DNA of 64,000 bases from Saccoglossus kowalevskii (GCF_000003605.2 NW_003130355.1:632685-696684), one strand, 5' to 3'. Counted from the stretch's first letter, positions 46,247 through 61,300 are shown. Translations and numbers: made by a program. Notes: generated by a model not told the origin, from the letters alone.

Positions 46247-46476
46247 GATTGAATGGTGCGTATAAGTGTCGAGCGATCCTAGTGTACCACTCACTGCCTT
46301 GCGAGTTACCCATTCCCCGTTACACCACTTCCCGTATATNNNNNNNNNNNNNNNNNNNNNNNNNNNNNNNNNNNNNNNNNNNNNNNNNNCCCCGTTACAA
46401 CCACTTCCCGTATATTCAACCTGACGAACCATCCACCCTTAACAACCCCTGATAGACGAAACCCGCATTGTTTACA
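46247..46476. repeat. Partial third unit of the mosaic, interrupted by a gap
   Basis: GATTGAATGGTGCGTATAAG to GAGTTACCC (46247-46311) repeats the end of the long repeat, including the bases missing from copy 2. It is followed by ATTCCCCGTTACACCACTTC, a 50-base N gap (46340-46389), and a complete inverted 76-bp cassette at 46401-46476. Confidence 0.88.
46340..46389. other. Assembly gap (N), 50 bases
   Basis: The gap lies inside the repeat mosaic. Sequence on both sides (CCCCGTTACA...CCACTTCCCGTATAT) is the same, so a collapsed or duplicated unit is likely. Confidence 1.
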
Positions 46477-49400
46477 ATATAGATATTACTATTATCACGT
46501 AATCTCGTAAAATAATATTTTTAAATATCCATACTGTTGCACTTGCATTTGGGACAAAAATACAGTCATTTATCAGGTAATTACAAGAAAGAAGACGAAT
46601 GATTTGTAAAGAAGCTTCATATCTCCAGGTCAATTGTTGATTTATTTCCCGTATCCCGTCTTCTTTGTTGAACTAAATTTGACAAATATTATTACTTGAG
46701 TTAGTGTTAATATTAAAAACATCAATAATTAAATAACTACTAACGGAATCTATTTTAGGGTATCTTATAAATGAAATATTCATTATTATTGTAGATTTAT
46801 TTTCATCATACAGAGAGCACATCCTCGAAATGACAATACATTTTTACAGAATACACAATTCTGTTAATTATTTGCGTACGATCACATATATCAGGCTCCA
46901 TCATCCACCGACGATATGTTTAACGTGACACGGGAGAAATGAAACCCAATTACTTTTTGATACTACATTTCGAGAAGTCAGACCAGGTTCATCTCATGTA
47001 CATTTCCCAGTGATTAACTCTTTCCGCATTTTTATTTGCATTATTTCCAGTTTTCCGATCGCATGTGTGTGCTTCACGGTCGGCCGATAAGATGATCTTG
47101 ACATTAATTAGATTGTCCCAACCGGGCCATTTCTAATTAAAAATTCTTCAATTTCTCACGAAAATGGTTCAATTAAAGGTCAGGGTATTAATAAAAAAGA
47201 TATTGACAGATATTTAGCAGCTGCCTATTAATTGGCTTTTACTGATTGTGGGATCTATAGGGAAAATGTTGTTGCGTAGTACAAATTATTGTAATGTTAG
47301 TCTTGATGATTATACGGGTCGTTGAGTGTAACTTGTGCAACTTTATTTCATCAATAAATTTTAACGCTTTTTCCTCTTTGACTTTTTTTTTATTATACAT
47401 TGTTACCCAGTGCCAATTCAGAAGGCTTATCGGTATCATTTACTTAATATAGAATGTTATTCAACAGAAAAAGGGAGACACGATGCGAAACTAGTAAGTA
47501 TGTATAATGAGAAGCGCGCCTGCTTACAGTGACGTTGTGTATTTGCCGACTTATGAGTACGAATCATGTGTATTATGTTCTAATGTTAATAATAATAATT
47601 TAATTTATAATTTCCATGGTATAAATGCACGACTAATTAAAAAACTATGTGCGCACGGTATTCAAACAGAGTTAATGAATAATCCAGCAAAGTAAATCAC
47701 ATAACACAAATTGCCCAAGCAAAGTTCAAGAACACAAACAATCAAGAAAAAAAAACAATATATCTATAAGAACAAAACAACAAAAATGACAATGACAAGG
47801 AAACATATTGTTTGTTTAAATACATTTTCAAATTTAAAAACTTTTTCGTATTCGCTTCCTATTGTATTAAAGTAAGACATTTTGGAAGATGTATACATAA
47901 TATAAAGTAAGCGGTACAGAATATCTAGACGAGCACGTAACTATAATTCAAAGCACACAGTATACTTGAAGACGTATACCAATCATATACCGAGCATTTG
48001 CCCGTTGTTACATTATATACAAGTAGTGAGATTGCGGAAAAACAAGCAACTTTAAACATGGACAAAAGACTTACTTGAAACTTGAGTATGTACAGCAAGC
48101 CAACAAGTTAACTTAATCTAGCAAATTCCCAAACATCGTTTCTAGGTATTTAATAGATAATTCTGATCTATATACTAGGCTATACGGTTCAGAGCCTCAC
48201 ATACAAATTGTAATCATCGTAATTACTCGTCATTATACTTTACATTACACACCGGTTAGGGAACACGATTCGATTGATAAAGATAGTAATATCCACATTC
48301 CCCCACATTTCCGATAGGCAGGACGTACTAAACAATGTTCGTATATGTGGTGTAGTTATTCTGACGTTTTATTCCTAACGTTTTGGCAACACTTATCAGT
48401 GACATGGAATACGATTACTTACTATGTACCGTATTTTTTTCCAATACATATTAGTGTACGGAATGGGTATCTGCCGACTGATACTTTTTTTCTATCCATT
48501 TATGCCAATCCATTTATGCTATTATGCAGAACAAACATTCTGTTGTTAGGAAATGTATTCAACCCAGTCATTTGGTGTTTTAAATTAGTCCATAGTTCCA
48601 CTAAATGGCTTAAAAGTGTGTATGTGTCTTAACATCCAGACACAATGCTTTATTTTTTTTATTTTGCAAAACATATAATATAATCCAAAATGATTTAATT
48701 GTCCAAATGGTCAAATGATCCAAAGTGGTTGATTATATAAGTTCCTAAAGTAGATTTGTTCTAATTGGTCATGCATACACCGCACAATGTAGTTTGGAAA
48801 TGTTGGCACAACTAAGAATAGTACGGTTTTATTATTTTACAATACGGGATAGAACAGTAGTTTATCCTCTGAATTGATCAGAAATATACACCCAAATAGT
48901 ACCTTGCCAATTAAACATCACCTCTTTCAACATTTGACATTGAGTTGATGTATTTACATAAGTTACCTAATATAACAAGGCAGTATCACGATTCTGCTTC
49001 CACAGTGCCTGTGGGGATGACTAATGTACACTTATCGAAGTTTCTGCAACTCCCGAGGCGACAGTATGGTACAGCTGCAAGACGTACAACGAACTCATTA
49101 CGACGTCTCTGTCAATTGAGAATAAATGTGAACATGAAGTACATACACACAAAGCACCTCCTGATTGCTCCCAAGCAAGATATCAGCAATGTCCATTTAA
49201 CGGTGTAGTTAAGATACGATGTGGCCGTTGGAAAAAGGTGACCTTTCGAACTTTAATGAATCTCATTAACAAAATTCATGCAAAATAAAGGAGAATTCCA
49301 GTACATATTTTTGCCATTTATGAATGTAAATATGCGCCTGTGTATATTTTACAAACTTAATATCACATTTTATTTGAAACTATTGATGATGTGAGCAATC

Positions 49401-52400
49401 AGTCATTCAATCATTGTTGACTGAAGGAGGTGTACGATCTCGGATTGTCCTCAATTAGGGAAAGCATGTGACGAAAATGAACCATCAATTTTGTATTTTG
49501 TAAACAAATCCTGTATACACTGTGCTTGATTTACGTGATAGTGTTTCAATTGTCAATATGCATATTACCTGAACCTTAGCATACGCCTGGAATGAACAAA
49601 TTTGAAAACTTCACATTTCAGAACCCCTCCACTCCGTGAGTTAATCCAGGGATATCACACGGATTTTCCTTCAAAATTCTTCCCATATTTCACGATATTA
49701 TAGTTGAATACATTAAAAGTAAGAATACATCGACACCTTGAATATTGCAAAAGTTATTGATAATCTCCCTAGATAGACACTGCCAGTGGATTCCATCTCC
49801 AGGGCACATGCATAACTTGTGGTATATACAAATTAAACTCAACTACGGGAACTCATCTGTGAATGAAGATGATCGGATTTTCATCAAAGCTCTTTATAAA
49901 ACAGGTGTTACATAATTCATGACGCCATTAGGCAATATGTCAGTCTCCACGTACGAATAAGAGATTAGACGTACAATCGCACCCTTTTGAATAGAATAAT
50001 AAACGCGTATGCTCATTGAAAAGAAAACTGAAAACCTTTTATATTACTCAATGTCATTTGTCAAAACATTGCCAGTATAAACTTCTACCTAACTACCAAA
50101 TACATAGTATGTGTAGAAACATGTATTCCAACTTCTTGAGTCTATTGTTGGGCGTGACTAACAATAAATTTTCCTCTCTTTGTGTAAATAGGGACAATCA
50201 AGGGATGGAAATGAAAATCCTTCTCATTTAAACTTCAAACAGACATGGGTAAATCGTTCCCTTAATTTCAATTGATGTTGAATCCTAAGGAAGCTTTGAA
50301 ATATTCCCGTCCATACATGTCCGTAATTACGTCTTTAAGTACGAGCTTTATGTGCTAAAATGATTTAAAGTCTGTTCACATAATCTGTGATATATGTTCA
50401 AACATTTGAGCAACAGTACCGTCTGATTTTTGGTTTGCCGTAGGGTTTGAAACAGTTCTATTTATATACTTCTTGGTTCAATCTCACCTCTGTGTTAAGT
50501 GACCTTTGTGACAGTTAAATGTTATTCAATATTTCAAATGGAACCCATCTATCGCATCCTAACATAACAAAATACTAGATGATCTTAATAGAAAATGCTT
50601 TATTTAGATTGTGAGTATCTGTTGTTTTCTACATATCTTTTAGTTATCCTGCGTACAGTCAGACAAACCAACAAATTCTCTCTTCATGAAAACCGGGTTC
50701 ATATCTCTCCAAAATTCTACTTTGCTGATCATTGGATTAAGAGCAGTCGTCAGCAGTGATGTAATAAAAATTTGCTATCAACTTTCGTGCTATTCTGCTC
50801 ACATATAACAAACAAATCCAAAAATGCTGTTTCCATGGCATCCGTAACCACATCTCTTTCACATTCAAATGGAATCGCCATTGTTTTAAAGATCACGCTT
50901 TTAAATATTCAATGATTTTGTTTCTCTACTGCTTCTAAGATATCCTGCTCACTGACAATTAAAAAAACATATCTGTATTCATGGCAACCGGGTTTTTCGA
51001 ATTTTAATGGATTAATTACTTCTAAATGTTGCCATAACTATTGGAGTTATACTGCAGAAAAAACGTATCGGCAAAAACTAACCCCATTGGCAGAAGGAAA
51101 TATGCTTATCATATACACAAATAAGGAGGTTTCAGATTTTTAAGCGAGTAGACAATTCACTCCCAGCTTGAGTCCATAATTTGTCATTTTGTTATTATTT
51201 GAACAACCACTAAGCCATTGTTATACACGTATTTGCTATTATTCATCGTATTGGCATCACTGATTTGTGATAATCTGTTACCATTACTCAGCAAAAGGAT
51301 GGTATGGAGCAGAAAATGGAGCTTTACAGGAGTAACAAAATATAAGGAAGACATTTTCGAGTAGATGTCTCTTATACATGCTTTAAAAGGCATTTTCCGG
51401 TATCAAACGCTGAATAGGATCTTAATTGTAATGCCTTAAGGATTTTATAATCATTTATTTCTCGATGTCTAGTGGCTTTCCTGCTCTCTGTAGAACTACA
51501 CTCATTACGAGCTATTTAGAGCCATGATTGCAAACTAGAATGCCTGTTTACGTCGTTGCCTGGTTTCCTTCTAGCATTGGTGTTGTTAATTGTCATGGCA
51601 ACTACACAGTTCTAATCCTGTTTATCAATAACGATTCTCACAATTTACATATTTATAATTGTGCATGTCGTGTCTAGGCATATCTGCTAGTTCTACTTTT
51701 AGCTGTTTATAAAATTCCTGGTCATCACGAAGTGTCATCATTATCATCAAAACACTGAAAAATACTATATTTTGTTTGCTTTCTCTGAGTTTTATTTTGC
51801 ATGGCCTACAATTAAATTGTTTCCACTCAGCTTTTCTCTACACTTTTTTTCCAGAATGATGGCTACTCCTTCTTTTTGATATATGTCTTGCCCTGCGTGC
51901 AACACTGTCTCCCCTGAGCTTGTCATAATCCTACCAGATCCTATTACATCTACACTCACTCACTCAAGTCATATCAAGAGTGTATAATATCATTTCTGAT
52001 GTTGCTGTTTGCAAGATTGTGATCTAATGAGAATATATATATAATTGCATTATGCTAAGTTACTATACACGTTTCTTTTTTTGTTCTGGCCCACAAAACA
52101 AATTTTACCCCTGGTAATTATGCGAATAAATATGTATATGTGCTTATTTCCAGAATATGTTTGAACACAGGGTTGAATTTAGTATATTTTAAATAATGAT
52201 ATTTCAAAAGTGATCGCTAATTGCTTGCTACCTAACGCTGAACACTTGCTAGATGCATTCACTGTCAGTTTTTCTCACATAATTGTGCTGGATTTATTCG
52301 TGAAACTGTGAATTATGATTGAAAAGTGCCAATGAATCCTGGTCCTGAATGGAAACATTTGCAGTATAATCGCTTCGACACTTTCTTTTATTTGTTCATT

Positions 52401-55140
52401 TCAATATCTAGAACAATGCATCTATAGTTGTTGACCAATAAACAAATGATGTCATTAATTGTTTACTTTTACATATCATGTCTTCTGAATACAAATATGC
52501 ATTTTTGTATTGGGATATAATATTGACAGAAAATGTGAGATCACCGTTCTATTTTGCATTCAAATAATTCAGATCGTTATATATATATATATATATATAT
52601 GACTCAGTAATTAGATTTTTGTGAACGTATCGATGTAATGCACTACATCAACAAGCAGCAATGTATTGCAGGATGTTACACTAAATCATAAATCTCAATT
52701 TGGTATATACATGTATCAGTCCATTAGCAAACTGAGTTGCTTGTTAGCCAACGATTCAATAAGTGCATTAACAAAGTTACCGTGTCACCTGTATGTGAAC
52801 ATCTCTGTCAAAGTAAGAGTTCTTCCACAGTAGACGATTCTCTTAAGATTATACTCGCTTTAAATCCAGCGCGTTCATTGCCCTGTAATCTTATAATACC
52901 TATTATAATATAAATCTTATGTAGTTTGGCTAAACGCTTGCGTACTACTGAATATTTGTCGTTTAGTTGCCATTGGTCGTCATACGTCAGACTTACTGTT
53001 TCATAATTGAGTGGCCCGACATACGTTTTCAAGTAAACTTGATCCAATGACAATACACATATTCGACTGCAGTACTAGTACACGACAATTTTCACTGTGT
53101 TTGTTTCTGCCTGTTCATTTGTGTCACTGTGTCAAACCTTGTAACTTTTTCTCAATGACATAGCATATTTTAAAATGTCAAACTCACTAAAACTATTGTC
53201 AGCGACAGTGTCATTTGCAATTACTATGTACATTTCTTGACATGTAGATATGTCGGGAAAAGAGTGTTGCCAATAATAATTTAGAATGAATACATTGCGG
53301 TATCTATATGTAGTACCTTTAATTTGATAATTATTGGTATTTAAATATAGGGGCAATTCTCTATGGAATATTATTGGTTATTGTGTTACTACTACCCTGC
53401 CAAGGAGTTGATGAGTTCCTTCTCGTATTCTATGTTTTGTATTATAAATAATTAAAATTTAGTTTGAAATCTATCGTTTTGGATCTTGATTCATCCGCGA
53501 GCCCACAGAATATACTAGAAATAAATTATGGATTATGTGTGTTTTGTAATAAAAATGCATGGTTTATCCTACATAAATTCCAAGGTTAGTAATGATGATT
53601 TAGTTGCATCAGTTTCCACATCAATGTACAAAGATATTCTGGCGATATCTAAGACTTATTATGATGATTACCGCCTGCAGCTGGGATTGTAACTAAATTG
53701 TGGCGTCTTCGTAATTCAAATTACGAGACAATATTGTGAGACTATGTTTAATACAGAAGTCATGATTACGCAACTATACCAGACGATTAGATTTGTTAGT
53801 TTTTTTTTTGTTCTGCATTTCTGTACTTTCTGTATCTTTCACAAATTCATTTGATTTATATTTGATCTCAAAGAATTTGTAGGTAGCAGTAAAGTATTTT
53901 TTGCTGAGAAAGCTATAAATTCTTAGAATTCTAGACCTCATATTTTCGTTTAGAGTTTAAAATAAACAGGCTCAATAAATGGTCGATATGGACAATGGCA
54001 GTATATTATTCTTCCTATAACAGAAATTTAAGAATATGTCATAAAATAAAAATTCTCATAGTTATTATTTCCATCATTTCCAAAAGATTAACTATTTGTT
54101 CACAATTGTTAGTGTTACTGTGAGGTCACAACCGTATTTCTGGCGACGTTTTGGAAAATATTGAGCCTTCATTTTACAAAATTTATCAAAACGAACTAAG
54201 AGTCATAAACTAAGTTTGCGTTGCTCCCTTGTCAGTCAGAATTCCAAAATATCGGGATTTACAAAGCTGGAATACAACATTGAACTAGTCACTTTCCATG
54301 TTGTTTGGAGTAAGTAGTCTCTTCGATTTTCATGCATGCAAGAAGAAGACCATTAATAGGGGAGTATCAGTCGACGCGTATCGGGTGTATGTACTTTGCT
54401 GTATCCTCGTAATGACTTAAAATATAATATTAGTTCGAGATCGTTTTCATGTTACCGCGGATTCGTATTCTCTAATCGATAATAGTATAGCATATATACT
54501 AGATTGTCTATGCAAGTTGCCCGGGGTTTGTGGTCGCCGAAATCCCCGATAAAATCGATATTCTACTGAATAACTTGACATATACCTGTTTTAAACTTAC
54601 CGAGAATAGATTTTATCAGAGAATCTCCGAGAATTCGTGGTAATGAGATATCGGTGAGTCGACATAAAATGAACAACATGATTATTATATCGTGCATAGC
54701 TTCCACATTATACACCGGATTATATCCATAAACTGCAGTTAAGTGATCAGTAACCGTTTAAGTACACGGTCTATTTCAGGGACACATTTGATATCTACCA
54801 GCAGAATACAATAGTTTAGTCACAATAATAAAAAAATAACCGTGTAAAACTGACAGGCGATCAATGAAAATACATAATTTACATCGACGGCAGATACTCA
54901 CGCGTTTTATGAATTTCCATATTTATTGACTTAAACGCTAAATTGTCCACGGCTTTTATCACAAATTTCAATTTCAACGTAGCAATTTTGATATTGATTC
55001 GACAAAACAATTATTTATCGTTTTCTCTCTTGCAATTCTGATAATAACTGTCCAATGCACAATGTTATAATTGTTAAATTGTTAAATTGTATTGTATATG
55101 AACATAACCCAACTGGTGTGAATCTTGCATTCAGTGTTGT
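46477..55140. other. Non-coding, no gene firmly recognised
   Basis: AT-rich. It holds a (TA)n run at 52577-52601 and, at 49025-49288, an 87-codon frame without ATG that has six cysteines (see findings). No similarity to a known family was seen. Confidence 0.5.
52577..52601. repeat. (TA)n microsatellite
   Basis: A run of about 12 TA/AT dinucleotides. Confidence 0.9.
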
Positions 55141-55144
55141 GTGC

Positions 55145-55301
55145 TTTGGACACGTGACCACGAATATCCAATGAGTCGATTTTCTGACGGCTTAATGGTG
55201 GACGTCAGTCAACAGATGGGGGAGCGTTGTTTCAGGCTACATGTTCACTACGTGTCCAGTGGTTGTTCCCACACTTACTAACCCAAGTCTGCCGCCATCT
55301 T
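55145..55301. promoter_or_regulatory. Promoter-like cluster with YY1-type start motif
   Basis: CACGTG (55151), CCAAT (55168), GACGTCA (55201) and GCCGCCATCTT (55291-55301) fall within 157 bp. Read on the minus strand, the last is AAGATGGCGGC, a YY1 site of the type that often overlaps start codons. The ATG inside it opens a 20-base reading frame ending at TTA|GTAAGT. This may be the first exon of an unidentified minus-strand gene. Confidence 0.35.
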
Positions 55302-55329
55302 AGTCGCATCGCTCCTCATTCAACTATTA

Positions 55330-58300
55330 CGTAATTCTAAACTTGTTAGGTTTACAAATTTGTTGAGATTAAGAGTTGTATGTATATCGTTGTATACCAG
55401 GTGTGCAGGGCGTCGTTCACAGTATTGATATTAGCATTCAACGCAATTGGTATTAGATGGGAATTTGGTATTTACAAAAGCAAACAGAAACAAACCTAAA
55501 TATTTATATTGTTGCTTTATTGATTTCATAATTAAGCATTCAATAATTGTAGTTAAAGAAAGCTATGAAATTAACACTGCCATTCAGTTAACTAGACAAT
55601 TATATTTACAATGAAAAAATCAAATTTTAGAAAACCTGTGGAAAAACACTAAATAGTCGTAATGGGGATGGAGGGGCATTAATAAAATCAAAAGATATAA
55701 TCTATTTAAGAATGATTTAAAATATTTATTTACAATCTAATAATTTAGTCAAATTACGTTTGCATCGCCACAATCATGTTGCAACATTGACATATATTAA
55801 GGAAACAATTCACAAACCTTATAAATGAGGTTCAACGGAAATGTTATTTTGGTACTATTACACCTAGATTACTAGATGTGTTGCTATTTTAAGCACATGT
55901 TATGGTATTATATTTACCACACTGTTCCAACAGATGGCCCGTTGTTTAATAAAAGGTTATGAATGCCTATTATGTAATAACGATCAATCAATATATAGTA
56001 AGTCGTAAGTTCTGATCGGAACTGACCCGACCTCGGAATTTTACACAATGACCTACAGAAGCGTCGGCACATCAAATGCTGTTAAACAAATATTAACAAA
56101 TACGTGATTTACACTGCAGACATATATTTGCAGATGTCACATCACATCAAACAATATGATTTATCGATAGCCACTTATGCCCACAATACAGGACAGAATA
56201 GTTATCAATACTGTCCTTGTGCGTTGTTATTTAATGTCACGTGTCATTTTAATGACGCCGCGTTCGACGTTCTAACGCTTCGTGGTAATTTTTGTCAACC
56301 AATGCAGGTACAGCAAACACTGGAGTATTTTTGGCGCGCGGTCTTAATACAGGGTTTTTGCGACATTTGGTCTACCGTGCAAGGGAATTACTCTGACAAT
56401 AATGCAACCAATAAAAAAATAGTATTGTTACATCATCGTTAGTTTAAAATTATCCAATCAGCCAGCGTTATGTCACGTGACGCTATAAGCAGCAATATGG
56501 ATAGACACAACATTTATCTTGAGCAAATCTCATTGAATACTTGAATTGGAATGAAAGCTGGTGATCGACATTTACAATTTTTATATAAATACGTTTTTAA
56601 GCAAGGCCCCACATTTGTGCTCTTCACTGTGTTTTAAAAGTAACTCAATGAGGAGTTTTGTTCAGATCATTTTCATAGAATATTCTTTAAAATGAACTAT
56701 CAGTGTATAGCACGTTCAGCTGAAATAAACCAACCAAGATATTTGCATATTCAAATCCACTTTAACAATGTTGAATACATTTTTCACTTAATAGTATTGA
56801 AGCCGGTGTATATAATTAACTATATTTAAGCATTTGTCATTTTTTTATTTAAATTTTTGACTGGTTCAAAAAGTGTGTGTTTATGTGGCAAACTATGTAT
56901 TACCAACATTATGCTACACGTAATATTATTTGTTGTTGTCAATTCCAATAACCATTTACGTGTTTAAATGTGCGTGACATTCCCTAGCGTAATGTAGCTA
57001 CATCTTTTAGTAATTGCCTTCGGTGCTGGATACACGCGCGCTTAGTTATACATAGTCAACTTAATTATAAATATTTAACAGCCCTGTTAATTAAAAATTA
57101 ATTAACAGTAGTTGTCATCACGCTTGACCCTATACGCTATAGGCGTACAATATATCTACAATACATATACAATATATCTCCATAATATGATGTGATACTG
57201 TGCATCGCCACCATAGAATTAACGGGTTATATTGTCAACAGATTTCCCAGTTATTGCATAATTAATTGCAACATTCATATATAGGATTTTTTTTATCAGC
57301 TGTATGCGAGAATACTTATTACAAGAATGCATAATGTATGCTAGTGACTGGAACATGTTTTTGTTTTTATATTTACAAGATTAAAAACTTTCATGCACAA
57401 ATCATTGGTCAATGTTTGCACTATATATCTACTTTATTATGAAAACCAAATAATTTATACAACAGCAACAAGGTCATTAAGACCGTGGTTTCTGCCACAT
57501 GTATCCATCCACATTCGGTTAATACTTTGCTAAACCTACGTTGAACTGAAATGGCATGCAATTGGAACGTATTGAGTATAACATACGAGCGAGAGCTGGG
57601 CTCACTAATGTATCATCGGGCATCAACATTATCTGTGTTTCTTTGACGTATTCGTGTCTGTAAATTCCGACGAAGGACATCTATTGACCTTGACTAATAC
57701 TAACTCGGTAAATTACAGAGCTGATAGCATCAATGTAATTGCGATTGCTTGTGGAGTGTCCACATGTGGTCTTCTTTTTTCTTTCTCGGGTGGCTCAATT
57801 TCACGGATTCGATGTTACAGTAGTACCATGTTCAGTTTATCCTTAGCTATAAAATGTAATAGTTATTTATTTATTCCGGGTACATTTAACCATAGACCTT
57901 CTAAAAGAGGGTCTATAGAGGGTCTATGATTTAACCGCAGTAACTGTGTTGTTACAGCATAATTGTGTTGAAAGGATTTTGAAATATTTTCTTATAAATG
58001 CAACTACGTCCAGTATATCTCTTTCCGTGTGACATATTTTATTCGTGAGCTATAACGAATAAGAATACTAATTACATATAAGTTCCGCATGTCAATAAAT
58101 TGTTCATGGTCACTGTCTGTGCGCATTGAACAATTCCTAGAAATGCGAACATCACGGTAATTAGTACTGCAGATCAGTGAAGTGGCCAGTAGTGCGGGTT
58201 TGAAATATCAAAGCTGTTTCTCGGTCTTGATGTATATACGTGAAGCAACGATTGGTCTATGATTGGTTTGCGCGTGCGGATTATATGTGTGAAAACTGAC

Positions 58301-61300
58301 TTATTGTACTGGAAGGTTGCGAGTTACACATATATTTTTTTTTCCTTTTCGGCGGATCATACATCAAACAGTATCGATCTTAAAATCTTAAAGAATAATC
58401 CCAAATTTAATTTACTAAGCATTTTTTTCAATTTCAAATCATATGATCAACATTCCAAGCATTATATTACTTGGATAGGTGAAAATCGAAACTTCGTCTT
58501 TTGAATTTAAAATGACTTGAGTGACAGTTTGTTCGTAAGTGCGTTTGAATAATTGATAGCATTTGAGAGTTAAGTGGTCTGTAAAATTAACGTTGTTAAT
58601 TAGACAAACACAGTTTAAACGATCGATAGGATAGATAAGCTATGACAACAGACATTTTAAACTAATGTAGTCTGTCAATATTAATTAACTTTTTTGTAAA
58701 AGAACTTCTAGTTACACAATTAATGTTTTACGTTCAAGTAACCGATTAGATTACGTTCTGGTGAAACATTGTAATTAGGCTTATTCTCATTCGAAATAGA
58801 TTTTAGCACATTAGTCATGTTATCGGCGCTCCCTGTAGGCCATACGATTCATAGTTATGGCAACGCGTGACGTGGCAAGCATCCTGTTCATGGCACTTAT
58901 TCACAGTACGTTCCTACTTATTTAAGACATGCAGTATCCTTCAAATTGTAACGTTTTGCTTTTTTGTGTATTTTTCTATATTTGTATAGAGAATTTTGGA
59001 TAAATTGACATAATTAATCGGCCTCAGTTCTTGATCAAAATAGTACGTGCGTTATTTATTTTATGAAAAGTAACAAGTGCAAACTGCATGTATACACACA
59101 TTTTTTAATTATAAGACTTTATAAGATATTTTAGCAGCATGTGTGAATATTTCAGCTATCATTTAACTGGTGTTGAGATCAATTCGTCTGAACTTCCGTT
59201 CTGCAACAGGAAGTAGAATGGAGACGAATTTCATCTGTCACAAGTTATCGCTACAGCATTATCTCCAGAAAAAACTGTCTTGCTTATGTTAAAGCTGTTG
59301 ATATGGATCACGTTAATCCTGTCTTGTTTTAAATTAGTGTGCTGTTATTTGCAATAAAAACATGCATGCTTATACAAACTGTAATTTTACAATTGAACAC
59401 TGCATTGCCAAATTTGGAAATTGTCTGTGCTATATTTTCAATATCATTAATCGAAGCAATTCTATCACATTATTGAAGTTGCATTCAACAACAAAAAAAA
59501 GATTTTTTCAGGAGATAACTCATAAAGTTGTACTAATAAACCACAAAAATGTATTGAAATTGAGACAGAAAGCATATTCTATGTCGAAACCTTGCTCCCA
59601 CTATGCTGACCAAAATAAACGCAGACAACTCGTATCTACGTCTTCGGAATTTAAAAGAAGATGCAGAGAAGCGTGGATAGGAAGTAATCAGCAATTGTAT
59701 ATGCCCTGTGACTGAACTTTATAGTTTTCGTTAACAAATAAATCACATACACATTTCGAACGTAACACCGCGCACGTCGAACTCATCATCACTGCACGTG
59801 CGCCTCACCACTAAATGCACGCGGATTTCCAGAGACGAGATGCATTGACAATCTAAAAATATATTTGCTTCTTTCGGGAATGATAATCATGATGATAATC
59901 TAGACGGTATGGTTTTCGTAATGCTGAATGAACGATTCCGTTGGTATGAACAGCTATAAAATAAATGTGTATACACTGAGTGATTTGTTGATGTATGAAA
60001 AGACGTGCAGAAAAAGACTATTTATTTTGGTTGGAGACAGCTTCCCGGGCGACTAATATTCGATAAAAAATTATGTTATTGCTAGAAACAGGACTCGTAT
60101 AATTTTAGATCGCTCAGTCAGATAAAATTTAGATAATACAATCGTCCTTGAATATAATAAAATGTATTGCTGTGCAAATTCTAGATAATTATTTGAAAAA
60201 AACAAATAAGAAATTGCACGTAGGCACCCAATGAATATATTTTTTTTCAAGATAATGTAATCTCGTTTTGTAAAAAAATAGAGAGTTGATCATACTTTGT
60301 TATCACATTAGAATTCTCACCTTTTATTTCAATCAAAATGTTTGTATAATTGGAACAACAACACCCCCCTCCCCCGCAATGTTATCAAAATTTGGGAATC
60401 TTATAAAAATATACTTTTTGGACCCGAGCACCACCACTTCTGTCAGTTAACAGTTATCACATTAAATAGTGTAAAACTAGAATTCAATATGGCCAAATAG
60501 TTGAATGATAGATGGTTAGACTTGCAATTGGAACACAACGTCTTTGACAAAAAAAAATACAGTATATTTAAAAAAACTATATAATTATTATATTTCAATC
60601 GACGGGTATCTTGGTGACTCAAAGACGGAAATAAATTGTCAAGGAAAACGTGTTTAATGTCATTACTGCATTTCATTTGGAAAACAAATTGCGTCACAAG
60701 AAGACGATGTCGAGATTGCAGGGTAGAAATACTATCTCAGTGACTTGTGATAGTGTGCACAACACTGTTTTTTTGATCTATTACTGTCCGTTTTATCCAA
60801 TTCTTTGAGGCGCAATCCCAGTTTGCAAATGAAATGAGAGACGTAATGAGCTTTTGGAAAGGAAATACAATGATGAACAAGAAGAGAGTTATCACATCCA
60901 GCCACACTGAAACGTTGAAATCAGCTGTTGAAATCAGAGTTCTAATTGGAATCTGCATTTCCGATAATAAAGAGTAATGAATCTTCTTTTCTTTACATTT
61001 ACAAAAATAGATTGGAGAGCAGGCCAATTAATTAATTTGTTGAAAATCTTCTCATTTGTCAAAATGCTCGTACATTTCATCCGTGAAGATAACATTGACA
61101 CAATACCTGCCATTCGCACCAATCACCGTGATGTTGCTCCTGGTTTATACTCAGCATAAACGATCAAGCCGAACGAGTTATGCAACTTTTTTCACACAGC
61201 TAAAATCGAATCAATTCGCTTGTAATTCCTTAAGAGTACGTTATAGTTGATTAATGGCAAGTAATTCTTTAGTTTGTGTCACGTGATTACGCGAGTACGT

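Noticed and set aside
56104-56442. 112-residue plus frame with YAHNTGQNSYQYCPCALLF, faintly like a retroviral-type integrase
   Set aside because: Only a few residues match the AYN...TGxxPxxLxFG pattern and none of the neighbouring integrase or reverse-transcriptase motifs is present.
59362-59715. 117-residue plus frame with a basic C terminus (FKRRCREAW)
   Set aside because: The composition is suggestive of a transposon-related protein, but no motif is diagnostic and the first half looks like chance AT-rich translation.
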